From: Flavobacterium sp.
GTDB lineage: Bacteria > Bacteroidota > Bacteroidia > Flavobacteriales > Flavobacteriaceae
Length of the DNA stretch: 10,000 nt
Direction of reading: 5' to 3'
NCBI RefSeq assembly: GCF_020217025.1
Contig: NZ_JAIWOF010000172.1
Span: 1 to 10,000, forward strand
Below are positions 1 through 7,171 of this stretch, piece by piece (within the stretch, counting starts at the first letter, position 1; each line of letters opens with the position of its first letter). Made by a program: the position numbers and the translations under genes. Under the pieces are notes generated by a model. It made no database searches. It saw nothing but the letters and a program-made list of their open reading frames with translations, and had not been told where the DNA came from.

Positions 1-808
1 CTGTTGGTAGAATAGAGAAGTAGCTAACTTCTTTTTCTAATTTGTAGTGATTGTTTATAACGCTTTCAAACGCTTTCCATTGGTCGTAACGTAAATTATC
101 GATAACTACAAACAAAATAGGTTTGTCTTTTTTACGGATTTCAGGCGCTACTAATTCACCAAAAATTTCATGAGAAAGAATGGGTTTGTCAGCTTTTGGT
201 TGAAACCAATCTTCGTAATTACGTTCGATGAATTTTCCAAATTGTGCATTAGCTTCGGTTTTTTGACTTTCTAAAATTTCTACCATGCTTTGGTCTTCGA
301 TGTTTTCCAACTCTAATTCCCAAAACAATAGTTTTTTGTACAATTCCACCCAGTCTTCATAACTACGAACCATTGCCATATCCATCGCAATTTTTCTAAA
401 TTCTTTCTGATAATCCAAAGTTGTTTTTTCGGAAATCAAGCGCGAATGGTCTAAATTCTTCTTTAAACTCAATAAAATCTGGTTTGGATTCACAGGTTTT
501 ATCAAATAATCGGCAATTTTAGAACCGATTGCTTCTTCCATGATATATTCTTCTTCACTTTTGGTAATCATAATCACCGGAACCGAAGATTTCTTTTCTT
601 TTAATTCAGATAAAGTTTCCAAACCGCTTAAACCAGGCATATTTTCATCTAAGAAAACAATGTCGAAATTATTTTCTTCAAACAAATCGATAGCGTCTTG
701 TCCGTTATTGCAAGTGGTTACGTGATAATTTTTCTTTTCTAAAAACAAGATATGGGGTTTCAATAAATCAATTTCATCGTCAACCCAAAGTATTTTTATC
801 TGACTCAT
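1..808 (-). CDS. porX: PorX: response regulator with PglZ/alkaline-phosphatase-like domain, type IX secretion control (3'-truncated by window edge)
   Basis: The gene reads leftward from an ATG at 808-806 and runs off the window, leaving 269 residues. Residues 1-120 form a CheY-like receiver: acidic pair D10/D11, phospho-acceptor D54 in FLDENMPG, T82, and K104 in LIKPVNP. Residues 121-225 look helical, including a W/E-rich stretch (EDWVELYKK, LFWELELEN). From about 228 a PglZ/alkaline-phosphatase fold starts with ILFVVIDNLRYDQW; D237 is the expected first metal ligand. The rest of that domain lies outside the window. This receiver, helical bundle and PglZ order is that of PorX, the cytoplasmic regulator paired with the sensor kinase PorY that controls type IX secretion genes; the PglZ domain of PorX is reported to hydrolyse oligonucleotides. 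The assignment rests on domain order and motif identity. The gene diverges from the HD-domain gene at 941. The next ATG is far inside the receiver, so the start is secure. Confidence 0.93.
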   Translation of the reverse strand, partial: MSQIKILWVDDEIDLLKPHILFLEKKNYHVTTCNNGQDAIDLFEENNFDIVFLDENMPGLSGLETLSELKEKKSSVPVIMITKSEEEYIMEEAIGSKIADYLIKPVNPNQILLSLKKNLDHSRLISEKTTLDYQKEFRKIAMDMAMVRSYEDWVELYKKLLFWELELENIEDQSMVEILESQKTEANAQFGKFIERNYEDWFQPKADKPILSHEIFGELVAPEIRKKDKPILFVVIDNLRYDQWKAFESVINNHYKLEKEVSYFSILPT

Positions 809-889
809 ATTTCTTAATTTGTGTGCAAGTTACTATTTATTAAACGAGGTTTGTATTAAATATTGTATAAAATTTTCAATACTTTTTAA

Positions 890-912
890 CGATTTCATTT
901 TGTAAAAAATCG
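890..912. repeat. Short inverted repeat in the porX/HD-gene divergent promoter region
   Basis: CGATTT (890-895) and AAATCG (907-912) are perfect 6-bp inverted arms around an 11-base spacer. The repeat ends two bases before the -7 box proposed for the HD-domain gene, so a protein bound there would cover the promoter. It is short and AT-rich, and chance occurrence is quite possible. Confidence 0.3.
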
Positions 913-913
913 C

Positions 914-921
914 TACATTTG
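914..921 (+). promoter_or_regulatory. Bacteroidota -7 promoter box (TACATTTG) for the HD-domain gene
   Basis: TACATTTG matches the Bacteroidota -7 consensus TAnnTTTG exactly. It lies 19 bases before the GTG start at 941, giving a leader of only about 15 bases. No convincing -33 TTG is seen at the usual distance. The rest of the 809-940 gap is AT-rich. A weak, imperfect box for porX (reverse complement of 826-833) was seen but not called. Confidence 0.5.
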
Positions 922-940
922 TTACTAAAATTATCAAATT

Positions 941-2176
941 GTGAGCCAAACCAACAAACTCAAAATATTTAACGATCCTATTTATGGTTTTATTACCATT
1001 CCCAATAGTTTAATTTACGATTTAATTCAGCATCCATATTTTCAACGTTTACGAAGAATTTCCCAAATGGGAATGTCGTATTTGGTCTATCCAGGAGCGC
1101 ATCACACACGTTTTCATCATGCGTTGGGTTGTATGCACATCATGCAAAAAACGGTTCAAACCTTGCAATTTAAAGGCGTTTCTATTTCGGAAGAAGAAGA
1201 AAATGCGCTATATATTGCGATTTTGTTGCACGATATTGGTCACGGTCCCTACAGTCACGCTATGGAACACAGTATTGTGGAAGAAGTACATCACGAAGAG
1301 TTATCGTTGTTGTTCATGGAGCAATTGAATAAAGAATTTGATGGAAAATTAGCACTTGCGATTCAAGTTTTTAAAGGGGAATATCATAGAAAATTCATGT
1401 TGCAATTGATTTCAAGTCAGTTGGATATGGACCGAATGGATTATTTAAAACGCGATAGTTTTTACAGCGGTGTAGCTGAAGGAAACATCAACAGCGAGCG
1501 TTTAATCCAAATGATGAACGTGCAAGATGATTATTTGGTAATCGAAGAAAAAGGAATTTACTCAGTTGAAAAGTTTTTGGTTGCCCGAAGATTGATGTAT
1601 TGGCAAGCGTATTTGCACAAAACCAGTGTAGTTGCGGAATTAATCTTGACCAAAATTCTAAAGCGTGCCAAAGAATTAACTCAAAAAGGAATTCTTTTAC
1701 CTTGTAGTGAGCCGTTGCAATTCTTTTTACAAAACAAAATTTCCTTGGCTGATTTCGATAAAAGTGTTTTAGATAAGTTTTCGTATTTAGATGATTATGA
1801 TGTTTTGGGTGCGATAAAAGCTTGGCAATTTCATGATGATTTTGTCTTACAATCACTTTGTAGAATGATATTAAATCGTGATTTACTAAAGATTCAAATG
1901 AGTGATGATAAACCTAATAAAGAGAATTTGTTAGTTATTAAAAATAAATACATTTCTATTGCTAAAATTTCAGACAAAGAAGCGGATTATTTTGTTTTCA
2001 AAGGAAAATTAAAAAATCAAGCGTATAGCAAATCAAGTGAGCCTATTCGCATTTTGAAAAAAGATAAAACCATTGAAGATGTAGTAGAAGCTTCAGATCA
2101 ATTGCACTTAAAAGCTTTGTCAAAACCAGTAACAAAATACTTCATTTGTTTTCCAAAAGTGGTCTTAGAATCTTAA
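941..2176 (+). CDS. HD-domain metal-dependent phosphohydrolase (SAMHD1/dGTPase-related family)
   Basis: A 411-residue protein of the HD hydrolase superfamily, in the branch related to SAMHD1 and bacterial dNTP triphosphohydrolases. The N-terminus opens with FNDPIYGFITIP, typical of this branch. The metal site is complete: H60 in TRFHH, H97-D98 in LLHDIGHGPYSH, and D164 in LDMDRMDYLKRD, followed by Y168, which in SAMHD1 stacks on the nucleotide sugar. The C-terminal part (about 250-411) is the usual helical extension of the family. The substrate is unproven; dNTPs are the family-based guess. The start is GTG at 941: an in-frame TAA at 926-928 lies just upstream, no ATG lies between, and a later Met would remove the conserved opening motif. 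It precedes the lipid A block by 120 bases but has its own promoter box. The protein is cytoplasmic, with no signal peptide or membrane segment. Confidence 0.88.
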   Translation: MSQTNKLKIFNDPIYGFITIPNSLIYDLIQHPYFQRLRRISQMGMSYLVYPGAHHTRFHHALGCMHIMQKTVQTLQFKGVSISEEEENALYIAILLHDIGHGPYSHAMEHSIVEEVHHEELSLLFMEQLNKEFDGKLALAIQVFKGEYHRKFMLQLISSQLDMDRMDYLKRDSFYSGVAEGNINSERLIQMMNVQDDYLVIEEKGIYSVEKFLVARRLMYWQAYLHKTSVVAELILTKILKRAKELTQKGILLPCSEPLQFFLQNKISLADFDKSVLDKFSYLDDYDVLGAIKAWQFHDDFVLQSLCRMILNRDLLKIQMSDDKPNKENLLVIKNKYISIAKISDKEADYFVFKGKLKNQAYSKSSEPIRILKKDKTIEDVVEASDQLHLKALSKPVTKYFICFPKVVLES

Positions 2177-2194
2177 CTTTTTAATTTAATTTTA

Positions 2195-2202
2195 TATTTT
2201 TG
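2195..2202 (+). promoter_or_regulatory. Bacteroidota -7 promoter box (TATTTTTG) for the lpxD block
   Basis: TATTTTTG fits TAnnTTTG and sits just after the HD-gene stop codon. Transcription would begin near 2207-2209, giving a leader of about 90 bases before lpxD, long for this gene-dense region. The -33 element is weak (TTA near 2173). Confidence 0.5.
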
Positions 2203-2218
2203 CCAAGTTGAAGTGGAA

Positions 2219-2235
2219 TCAATACTTGGTATTGA
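2219..2235. repeat. Perfect palindrome/hairpin in the lpxD leader (TCAATAC-TTG-GTATTGA)
   Basis: Two perfect 7-base arms, 2219-2225 and 2229-2235, flank a 3-base centre. The proposed transcription start is about 10 bases upstream, so this could be a 5' RNA hairpin or an operator. ACTTGG (2224-2229) can also pair with CCAAGT (2203-2208), which excludes the 17-base palindrome. No T-tract follows, so it is not an intrinsic terminator. Confidence 0.5.
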
Positions 2236-2265
2236 ATGAAAATGCGTATTTTTATATCCCAAAAT

Positions 2266-2281
2266 CTATCTCATTAGATAG
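2266..2281. repeat. Small perfect hairpin just upstream of the lpxD start
   Basis: CTATCT (2266-2271) and AGATAG (2276-2281) pair perfectly around the tetraloop CATT. The stem ends 15 bases before the lpxD ATG, so it may influence ribosome access. The stem is short and AT-rich. Confidence 0.4.
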
Positions 2282-2296
2282 TAATAAAATTTTTAA

Positions 2297-3316
2297 ATGA
2301 AGTTTACAGCAGCGCAAATAGCAGGCATTTTAGAAGGTGAAGTAGTGGGCAATCCAGAGGCTGAAGTTTTTAAATTGTCTAAAATAGAGGAAGGAACCGA
2401 AGGCTCATTGACGTTTTTGGCGAATCCTAAATACACCAATTATATTTATTCTACTCAAGCAACTGTTACGATTGTTAACAACACTTTTGAGCCAGAACAA
2501 GAAATTACAACGACTTTAATTAAGGTTGAAGATGCTTATAAGTCATTTTCAAAGTTGTTAGAATACTACAATCAAGTAAAATTGATGAAATCAGGAATTG
2601 AGCAACCTTCAGTTATTTCGGATGGCGTTACTTATGGTTCTGATTTGTATTTAGGAAGTTTTTGTTATGTTGGAAAAAATGTGACTATCGGAAATAATGT
2701 AAAAATTTATCCAAATAGTTTCATTGGCGATAACGTAATTATTGGTGATGATTGTGTTTTCTTTGCTGGTGTTCGAATTTATTCGGAAACGGTTATTGGA
2801 AATCGTTGTACGATTCACTCAGGAACAATCATTGGTTCAGACGGATTTGGTTTTGCGCCACAAGAAGACGGAACGTATGCAAAAGTACCGCAAATTGGAA
2901 ATGTAATTATTGAAGATGATGTTGAAATTGGTGCGTGTACAACAGTTGACAGAGCTACTTTAGGTTCAACTATCATTAGAAAAGGAGTGAAATTGGATAA
3001 TCATATTCAAGTTGCTCACAATGTTGAAATTGGTGAAAACACCGTAATCGCGGCACAAACCGGAATTGCAGGAACTACTAAAATTGGTAAAAACTGTTTA
3101 ATTGGTGGTCAAGTAGGTTTTGCTGGACATTTAGTAATTGGTGATGGTGTAAAAATTCAAGCGCAATCAGGAATTGGTAAAAATTTAGAAGCTGGAGAAG
3201 TAGTTCAAGGAAGTCCGGCATTTAATTACGGAGATTTCGCAAAATCATTTGTACATTTTAGAAATTTACCAAAGATTGTTACCGATATAGAAGAATTAAA
3301 AAATAAAATTAAATAA
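2297..3316 (+). CDS. lpxD: LpxD: UDP-3-O-(3-hydroxyacyl)glucosamine N-acyltransferase
   Basis: Transfers an R-3-hydroxyacyl chain from ACP to the 2-amino group of UDP-3-O-acylglucosamine, the third step of lipid A synthesis, in the cytoplasm. The 339 residues match the family length. Residues 1-100 are the uridine-binding domain with F40 and NPKY (43-46). About 105-300 is a left-handed beta-helix of hexapeptide repeats, with the signature GSDGFGFA at 180-187. The catalytic base is H241 in DNHIQVAHNVEIG (E. coli H239), and H278 in GQVGFAGHL corresponds to E. coli H276. The C-terminal helix follows. The ATG at 2297 gives the conserved N-terminus. It is followed after 15 bases by lpxC-fabZ, and an operon is clear from the spacing. 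This is the canonical LpxD of the window; a divergent paralogue lies at 6230-7171. Confidence 0.95.
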   Translation: MKFTAAQIAGILEGEVVGNPEAEVFKLSKIEEGTEGSLTFLANPKYTNYIYSTQATVTIVNNTFEPEQEITTTLIKVEDAYKSFSKLLEYYNQVKLMKSGIEQPSVISDGVTYGSDLYLGSFCYVGKNVTIGNNVKIYPNSFIGDNVIIGDDCVFFAGVRIYSETVIGNRCTIHSGTIIGSDGFGFAPQEDGTYAKVPQIGNVIIEDDVEIGACTTVDRATLGSTIIRKGVKLDNHIQVAHNVEIGENTVIAAQTGIAGTTKIGKNCLIGGQVGFAGHLVIGDGVKIQAQSGIGKNLEAGEVVQGSPAFNYGDFAKSFVHFRNLPKIVTDIEELKNKIK

Positions 3317-3331
3317 TTTAAAATTTTTATC

Positions 3332-4720
3332 ATGGCGAAGCAAACAACAATTGCTGCAGAAATATCATTAAAAGGTGTAGGTTTACACACAGGTCAAGAA
3401 GTTGCAATGACTTTTAAACCAGCTCCTGTAAACAACGGATTTACATTTGTACGTGTAGATTTAGAAGGACAACCAATTATTGAAGCTGATGCAAATTATG
3501 TTGTAAATACGCAACGAGGCACTAATTTAGAGAAATTAGGAGTAATGATTCAAACACCAGAGCACGTTTTAGCGGCGCTTGTGGGTTGCGATTTAGATAA
3601 CGTTATCATCGAATTAAACGCTTCTGAACTTCCTATTATGGATGGTTCTTCTAAATATTTTGTTGAAGCTATAGAAAAAGTTGGAATTATTGAACAAGAA
3701 GCTGAGCGAAAAGTATATGTTGTAAAAGAGGTAATTTCTTATTTAGATGAAACTACAGGAAGTGAAATTACTGTAATTCCTTCTGATGAATATTGTGTTA
3801 CTGCAATGGTAGATTTTGGTACTAAAGTTTTAGGAACTCAAAATGCTACAATGAAGGGAATCAAAGAATTTAAAAAAGAAATTGCCAACTGTAGAACATT
3901 CAGCTTTTTACATGAATTAGAGTCACTTTTAAATAATGGTTTAATAAAAGGTGGTGATTTAAATAACGCTATTGTTTATGTTGATAAAGAAATTTCAGCA
4001 GAAACAATGGAAAATCTTAAAAAAGCTTTTAACAAAGATTCTATTTCAGTTAAAGAAAATGGAATTTTAGATAATCTAACGTTACATTATCCTAATGAAG
4101 CAGCAAGACATAAATTGTTGGACATCATTGGAGATTTATCTTTAATAGGAACTCGTATTCAAGGAAAAATTATAGCAAATAAACCAGGTCACTACGTAAA
4201 CACTCAATTTGCTAAGAAAATTGCTAAAATAATTAAATTAGAAGAGCGTAATAATGTTCCTAGTTATGATATCAACAAAGAACCTGTAATGGATATTCAT
4301 GGTATTATGGATTTATTACCACACAGACCTCCATTTTTATTAGTTGATAAAATTTTAGAATTATCAGATTCTCATGTGGTAGGTTTAAAAAATGTTACAA
4401 TGAATGAAGATTTCTTCGTTGGACATTTCCCAGGAGCTCCAGTAATGCCAGGTGTTTTACAGATTGAAGCTATGGCACAAACTGGAGGTATCTTAATTTT
4501 AAGTACCGTTCCAGATCCAGAAAATTACTTAACATATTTCATGAAAATTGACAATGTTAAGTTTAAAAATAAAGTCTTACCAGGTGATACCTTATTCTTT
4601 AAATGTGATTTAATTTCTCCTATTAGAAGAGGAATTTGTCACATGCAAGCGTATGCGTATGCGAATGGTAAATTAGTTTCAGAAGCCGAATTAATGGCAC
4701 AAATTGTTAAAGTAAAATAA
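3332..4720 (+). CDS. lpxC-fabZ: LpxC-FabZ fusion: UDP-3-O-acyl-GlcNAc deacetylase / 3-hydroxyacyl-ACP dehydratase
   Basis: A bifunctional 462-residue enzyme. Residues 1-305 are LpxC, the zinc deacetylase that commits UDP-3-O-acyl-GlcNAc to lipid A. It shows SLKGVGLHTG (12-21), TPEH with E77 and zinc ligand H78, ELPIMDGSS (99-107), zinc ligands H260 and D264 in RHKLLDIIGD, and H287 in KPGH (E. coli H265). Residues about 315-462 are FabZ, a hotdog-fold dehydratase with HRPPFLLVDK (331-340), catalytic H365 in GHFPGAPVMPG and E379 in IEAMAQ. Both active sites are intact and the reading frame is continuous through a short linker (about 303-318). Such fusions are known in Bacteroidota and join the enzymes competing for 3-hydroxyacyl-ACP. 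lpxA starts 8 bases downstream. The start is secure because the conserved LpxC motif begins at residue 12. Confidence 0.97.
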   Translation: MAKQTTIAAEISLKGVGLHTGQEVAMTFKPAPVNNGFTFVRVDLEGQPIIEADANYVVNTQRGTNLEKLGVMIQTPEHVLAALVGCDLDNVIIELNASELPIMDGSSKYFVEAIEKVGIIEQEAERKVYVVKEVISYLDETTGSEITVIPSDEYCVTAMVDFGTKVLGTQNATMKGIKEFKKEIANCRTFSFLHELESLLNNGLIKGGDLNNAIVYVDKEISAETMENLKKAFNKDSISVKENGILDNLTLHYPNEAARHKLLDIIGDLSLIGTRIQGKIIANKPGHYVNTQFAKKIAKIIKLEERNNVPSYDINKEPVMDIHGIMDLLPHRPPFLLVDKILELSDSHVVGLKNVTMNEDFFVGHFPGAPVMPGVLQIEAMAQTGGILILSTVPDPENYLTYFMKIDNVKFKNKVLPGDTLFFKCDLISPIRRGICHMQAYAYANGKLVSEAELMAQIVKVK

Positions 4721-4728
4721 AAAATCAT

Positions 4729-5514
4729 ATGAATCAACCATTAGCTTATGTGCACCCAGGTGCTAAAATAGCAAGAAACGTAGTAATTGACCCTTTTACT
4801 ACTATTCATAACAATGTTGAAATAGGTGAGGGAACTTGGATTGGTTCAAACGTTACCATCATGGAAGGTGCTCGTATCGGTAAGAATTGTAATATTTTTC
4901 CTGGTGCTGTAATTTCAGCGGTTCCTCAAGATTTAAAATTTGGTGGAGAAGAATCGTTAGCGGTAATTGGAGATAATACAACCATTAGAGAATGTGTTAC
5001 AATCAATAGGGGGACAATTGCTTCTGGTCAAACAAAAATTGGTAAAAACTGTTTGATTATGGCTACGGCTCATATTGCACACGACTGCCATATTGGTGAT
5101 AACGCTATTATCGTAAATGGTGTTGCTTTAGCCGGACACGTAACTGTGGGAGATTTTGCAATCATTGGTGGTTTAGCAGCGGTTCATCAGTTTATTTCAA
5201 TTGGTGATCATGCTATGATTTCTGGTGGTTCATTAGTAAGAAAAGACGTTCCTCCGTTTACAAAAGCGGCAAAAGAACCTTTATCTTATGTAGGAATTAA
5301 CTCAGTAGGATTAAGAAGAAGAGGATTTTCAACAGATAAAATCAGAGAAATTCAAGATATCTACAGAATTTTATACCAAAAAAATTACAATACTTCACAA
5401 GCAGTAAGTATCATTGAAGCTGAAATGGAAGCTACAACTGAACGAGATGAAATTTTAGATTTCATTAGAAACTCTTCTCGTGGAATCATGAAAGGTTACA
5501 CCAGCTCATTGTAA
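4729..5514 (+). CDS. lpxA: LpxA: acyl-ACP--UDP-GlcNAc O-acyltransferase
   Basis: Catalyses the first lipid A step, moving a 3-hydroxyacyl chain from ACP to the 3-OH of UDP-GlcNAc. The 261 residues match the family (E. coli 262). Hexapeptide repeats of a left-handed beta-helix fill about 1-185, followed by a helical C-terminal domain with the LKRRGF-like motif LRRRGF (195-200). Catalytic H118 lies in AHIAHDC (E. coli H125), with H115, H137 and H153 at the positions of E. coli H122, H144 and H160. By hand alignment, G166 falls at the E. coli ruler position G173, which suggests a long acyl chain rather than C10. E. coli H191 is replaced by proline in KEPLSYVGIN; I infer this is a lineage trait. 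The gene lies 8 bases after lpxC-fabZ, so co-transcription and probably coupled translation are expected. Confidence 0.96.
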   Translation: MNQPLAYVHPGAKIARNVVIDPFTTIHNNVEIGEGTWIGSNVTIMEGARIGKNCNIFPGAVISAVPQDLKFGGEESLAVIGDNTTIRECVTINRGTIASGQTKIGKNCLIMATAHIAHDCHIGDNAIIVNGVALAGHVTVGDFAIIGGLAAVHQFISIGDHAMISGGSLVRKDVPPFTKAAKEPLSYVGINSVGLRRRGFSTDKIREIQDIYRILYQKNYNTSQAVSIIEAEMEATTERDEILDFIRNSSRGIMKGYTSSL

Positions 5515-5562
5515 TTTTAAATTTAAAAAAGAATAAATCAATAAACATCAAATAAAAACAAA

Positions 5563-6129
5563 ATGGCAAGTACATCAGATATTAGAAACGGATTATGTAT
5601 CAAATACAATAACGATATTTATAAAATCATCGAATTTCTTCACGTAAAACCAGGTAAAGGACCAGCTTTCGTAAGAACAAAATTAAAATCGTTAACAAAC
5701 GGAAAAGTATTAGATAACACATTTTCTGCTGGACACAAAATTGATGAAGTACGTGTTGAAACACATACATTCCAATATTTATACGCTGAAGGTGATCAAT
5801 TTCACTTCATGAATAACGAATCATTTGAACAAATTACGTTAGACAAAAAAGTATTAGATGCTCCAGATTTATTAAAAGAAGGAACAAACGTAATGATTCA
5901 AATTAACGCTGAAACAGAAGCGCCTTTATCAGTAGATATGCCAGCTTCTATCGTTTTAGAAGTTACTTATGCTGAGCCAGGAGTTAAAGGAAATACAGCT
6001 ACAAATGCTACAAAACCAGCAACTGTTGAAACAGGAGCTACAGTAAACGTTCCGTTGTTTATCAATGAAGGTGATAAAATCAAAATTGATACAGCAACCG
6101 GAAACTACATGGAAAGAGTAAAAGAATAA
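5563..6129 (+). CDS. efp: Elongation factor P
   Basis: EF-P binds ribosomes stalled on consecutive prolines between the P and E sites and promotes peptide-bond formation. The 188 residues match the family length and three-domain layout: KOW-like domain I (1-65), OB domain II (about 66-128) and OB domain III (about 130-188), whose C-terminal part carries VNVPLFINEGDKIKIDT and GNYMERVKE. The loop tip is PGKGPAF with K32 at the site that is modified (beta-lysyl) in E. coli. Whether it is modified here cannot be told, since no epmA or epmB is in the window. A 48-base A-rich gap separates it from lpxA. No promoter box is visible in that gap, so it is probably read from the lipid A transcript. A terminator hairpin follows at 6146. 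Confidence 0.97.
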   Translation: MASTSDIRNGLCIKYNNDIYKIIEFLHVKPGKGPAFVRTKLKSLTNGKVLDNTFSAGHKIDEVRVETHTFQYLYAEGDQFHFMNNESFEQITLDKKVLDAPDLLKEGTNVMIQINAETEAPLSVDMPASIVLEVTYAEPGVKGNTATNATKPATVETGATVNVPLFINEGDKIKIDTATGNYMERVKE

Positions 6130-6145
6130 TTGAAAGTAAAAAGTG

Positions 6146-6192
6146 AAGAGTAATTAGTAAATAGCCAAGCAACTAATTACTCTTTTATATTT
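6146..6192 (+). terminator. Intrinsic terminator after efp
   Basis: The 13-base arms 6146-6158 (AAGAGTAATTAGT) and 6172-6184 (ACTAATTACTCTT) are perfectly complementary around a 13-base loop. A T-rich tail (TTTTATATTTT) follows, starting within the right arm. The stem is low in GC but long. It starts 17 bases after the efp stop codon and would close the lpxD-lpxC/fabZ-lpxA-efp transcript. Confidence 0.7.
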
Positions 6193-6229
6193 TACTCAAC
6201 ATTAATTACTATCCACTAATCAATATTAA

Positions 6230-7171
6230 ATGAAATTTCCAAAAGTTTATCCTTTAAAAGATATTGCCCAAATTATCAATTGTAATTTTGTGGGTGATGA
6301 TAATTTTCCAGTTCACGGTATGAATGAAATTCATGTGGTAGAACCTGGTGATATCGTATTTGTAGATCATCCAAAATATTATGACAAAGCACTTCAATCG
6401 GCAGCAACTATTGTTTTAATTAACAAAGAAGTGGAATGTCCAGAAGGAAAAGCGTTGTTAATTTCTGATGATCCTTTTAGAGATTTTAATAAACTTACGA
6501 AGCATTTCAGACCTTTTCAAGCTTCTAATGTAGCGATTTCAGATTCAGCTATAATCGGAGAAGGAACTGTTATTCAACCCAATTGTTTCATTGGACACAA
6601 TGTTCAAATTGGTAAAAATTGTTTGATTCATGCCAATGTTACAATTTATGATAACACCGTAATTGGTGATAATGTAATGATTCATGCTGGAACTATTCTT
6701 GGTGCAGATGCTTTCTATTACAAAAAACGTCCAGAAGGTTTTGACCAATTGTTATCAGGTGGGCGAGTAGTGATTGAAGATAATGTAGGAATCGGAGCTT
6801 TATGTACGATTGACAAAGGAGTTACAGGTGATACCACTATCGGAGCTGGAACTAAAATTGACAATCAAGTGCATGTGGGTCACGATACTGTCATCGGTAA
6901 AAAATGTTTAATTGCTTCACAAACGGGAATTGCGGGGTGTGTTGTTATCGAAGACGAAGTTACACTTTGGGGACAAGTTGGAACTACTAGTGGAATCACT
7001 ATTGGAACAAAAGCAGTGGTAATGGGACAAACTGGTGTTACTAAGTCTATTGAAGGCGGAAAAACCTATTTTGGAACTCCAATTGAAGAATCACGTGAAA
7101 AATTAAAGCAATTAGCTAACGTAAAACGAATTCCAGAAATCATTGAAAAATTAAAACAAAATGACAAATAG
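6230..7171 (+). CDS. Second LpxD-like UDP-3-O-acylglucosamine N-acyltransferase paralogue
   Basis: A 313-residue LpxD-family protein. It has an N-terminal uridine-domain-like part (1-100) with F44 and HPKY (47-50), a left-handed beta-helix of hexapeptide repeats (about 102-275) and a C-terminal helix (about 283-312). The catalytic histidine is kept as H218 in [13 protein letters not shown]. It differs from the LpxD at 2297-3316 in several ways: the GSDGFGF signature is GADAFYYKK (158-166), the second active-site histidine (E. coli H276, H278 in the first copy) aligns with G255 in GQVGTTSGI, and NPKY is HPKY. It may acylate another sugar nucleotide, use a different acyl-ACP, or act as a second LpxD under some conditions; the sequence does not decide this. 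It begins 100 bases after efp, past a terminator, with no clear TAnnTTTG box of its own. The next gene overlaps its end by 11 bases. Confidence 0.85.
   Translation: MKFPKVYPLKDIAQIINCNFVGDDNFPVHGMNEIHVVEPGDIVFVDHPKYYDKALQSAATIVLINKEVECPEGKALLISDDPFRDFNKLTKHFRPFQASNVAISDSAIIGEGTVIQPNCFIGHNVQIGKNCLIHANVTIYDNTVIGDNVMIHAGTILGADAFYYKKRPEGFDQLLSGGRVVIEDNVGIGALCTIDKGVTGDTTIGAGTKIDNQVHVGHDTVIGKKCLIASQTGIAGCVVIEDEVTLWGQVGTTSGITIGTKAVVMGQTGVTKSIEGGKTYFGTPIEESREKLKQLANVKRIPEIIEKLKQNDK

Noticed and set aside
540..725. Plus-strand open frame of 61 codons inside porX
   Set aside because: It is antisense to the well-conserved receiver domain of PorX, starts without a promoter or plausible leader, and resembles nothing.
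826..833. Possible porX -7 box on the minus strand
   Set aside because: The reverse complement GTAACTTG matches TAnnTTTG only if a base is dropped; too weak to call.
1488..1856. Minus-strand open frame of 122 codons within the HD-domain gene
   Set aside because: Composition is that of a reverse-strand shadow; the opposite strand carries a clear conserved protein.
2236..2277. 13-codon ORF in the lpxD leader as a real leader-peptide gene
   Set aside because: Too short to judge, no run of regulatory codons and no clear ribosome binding site. Kept only as part of the leader finding, not annotated as a CDS.
2297..7171. Long runs of repeated short motifs (IG-N-V-like hexapeptides) as DNA repeats
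   Set aside because: They are the coding traces of left-handed beta-helix hexapeptide repeats in the LpxD and LpxA proteins, not DNA-level repeats.
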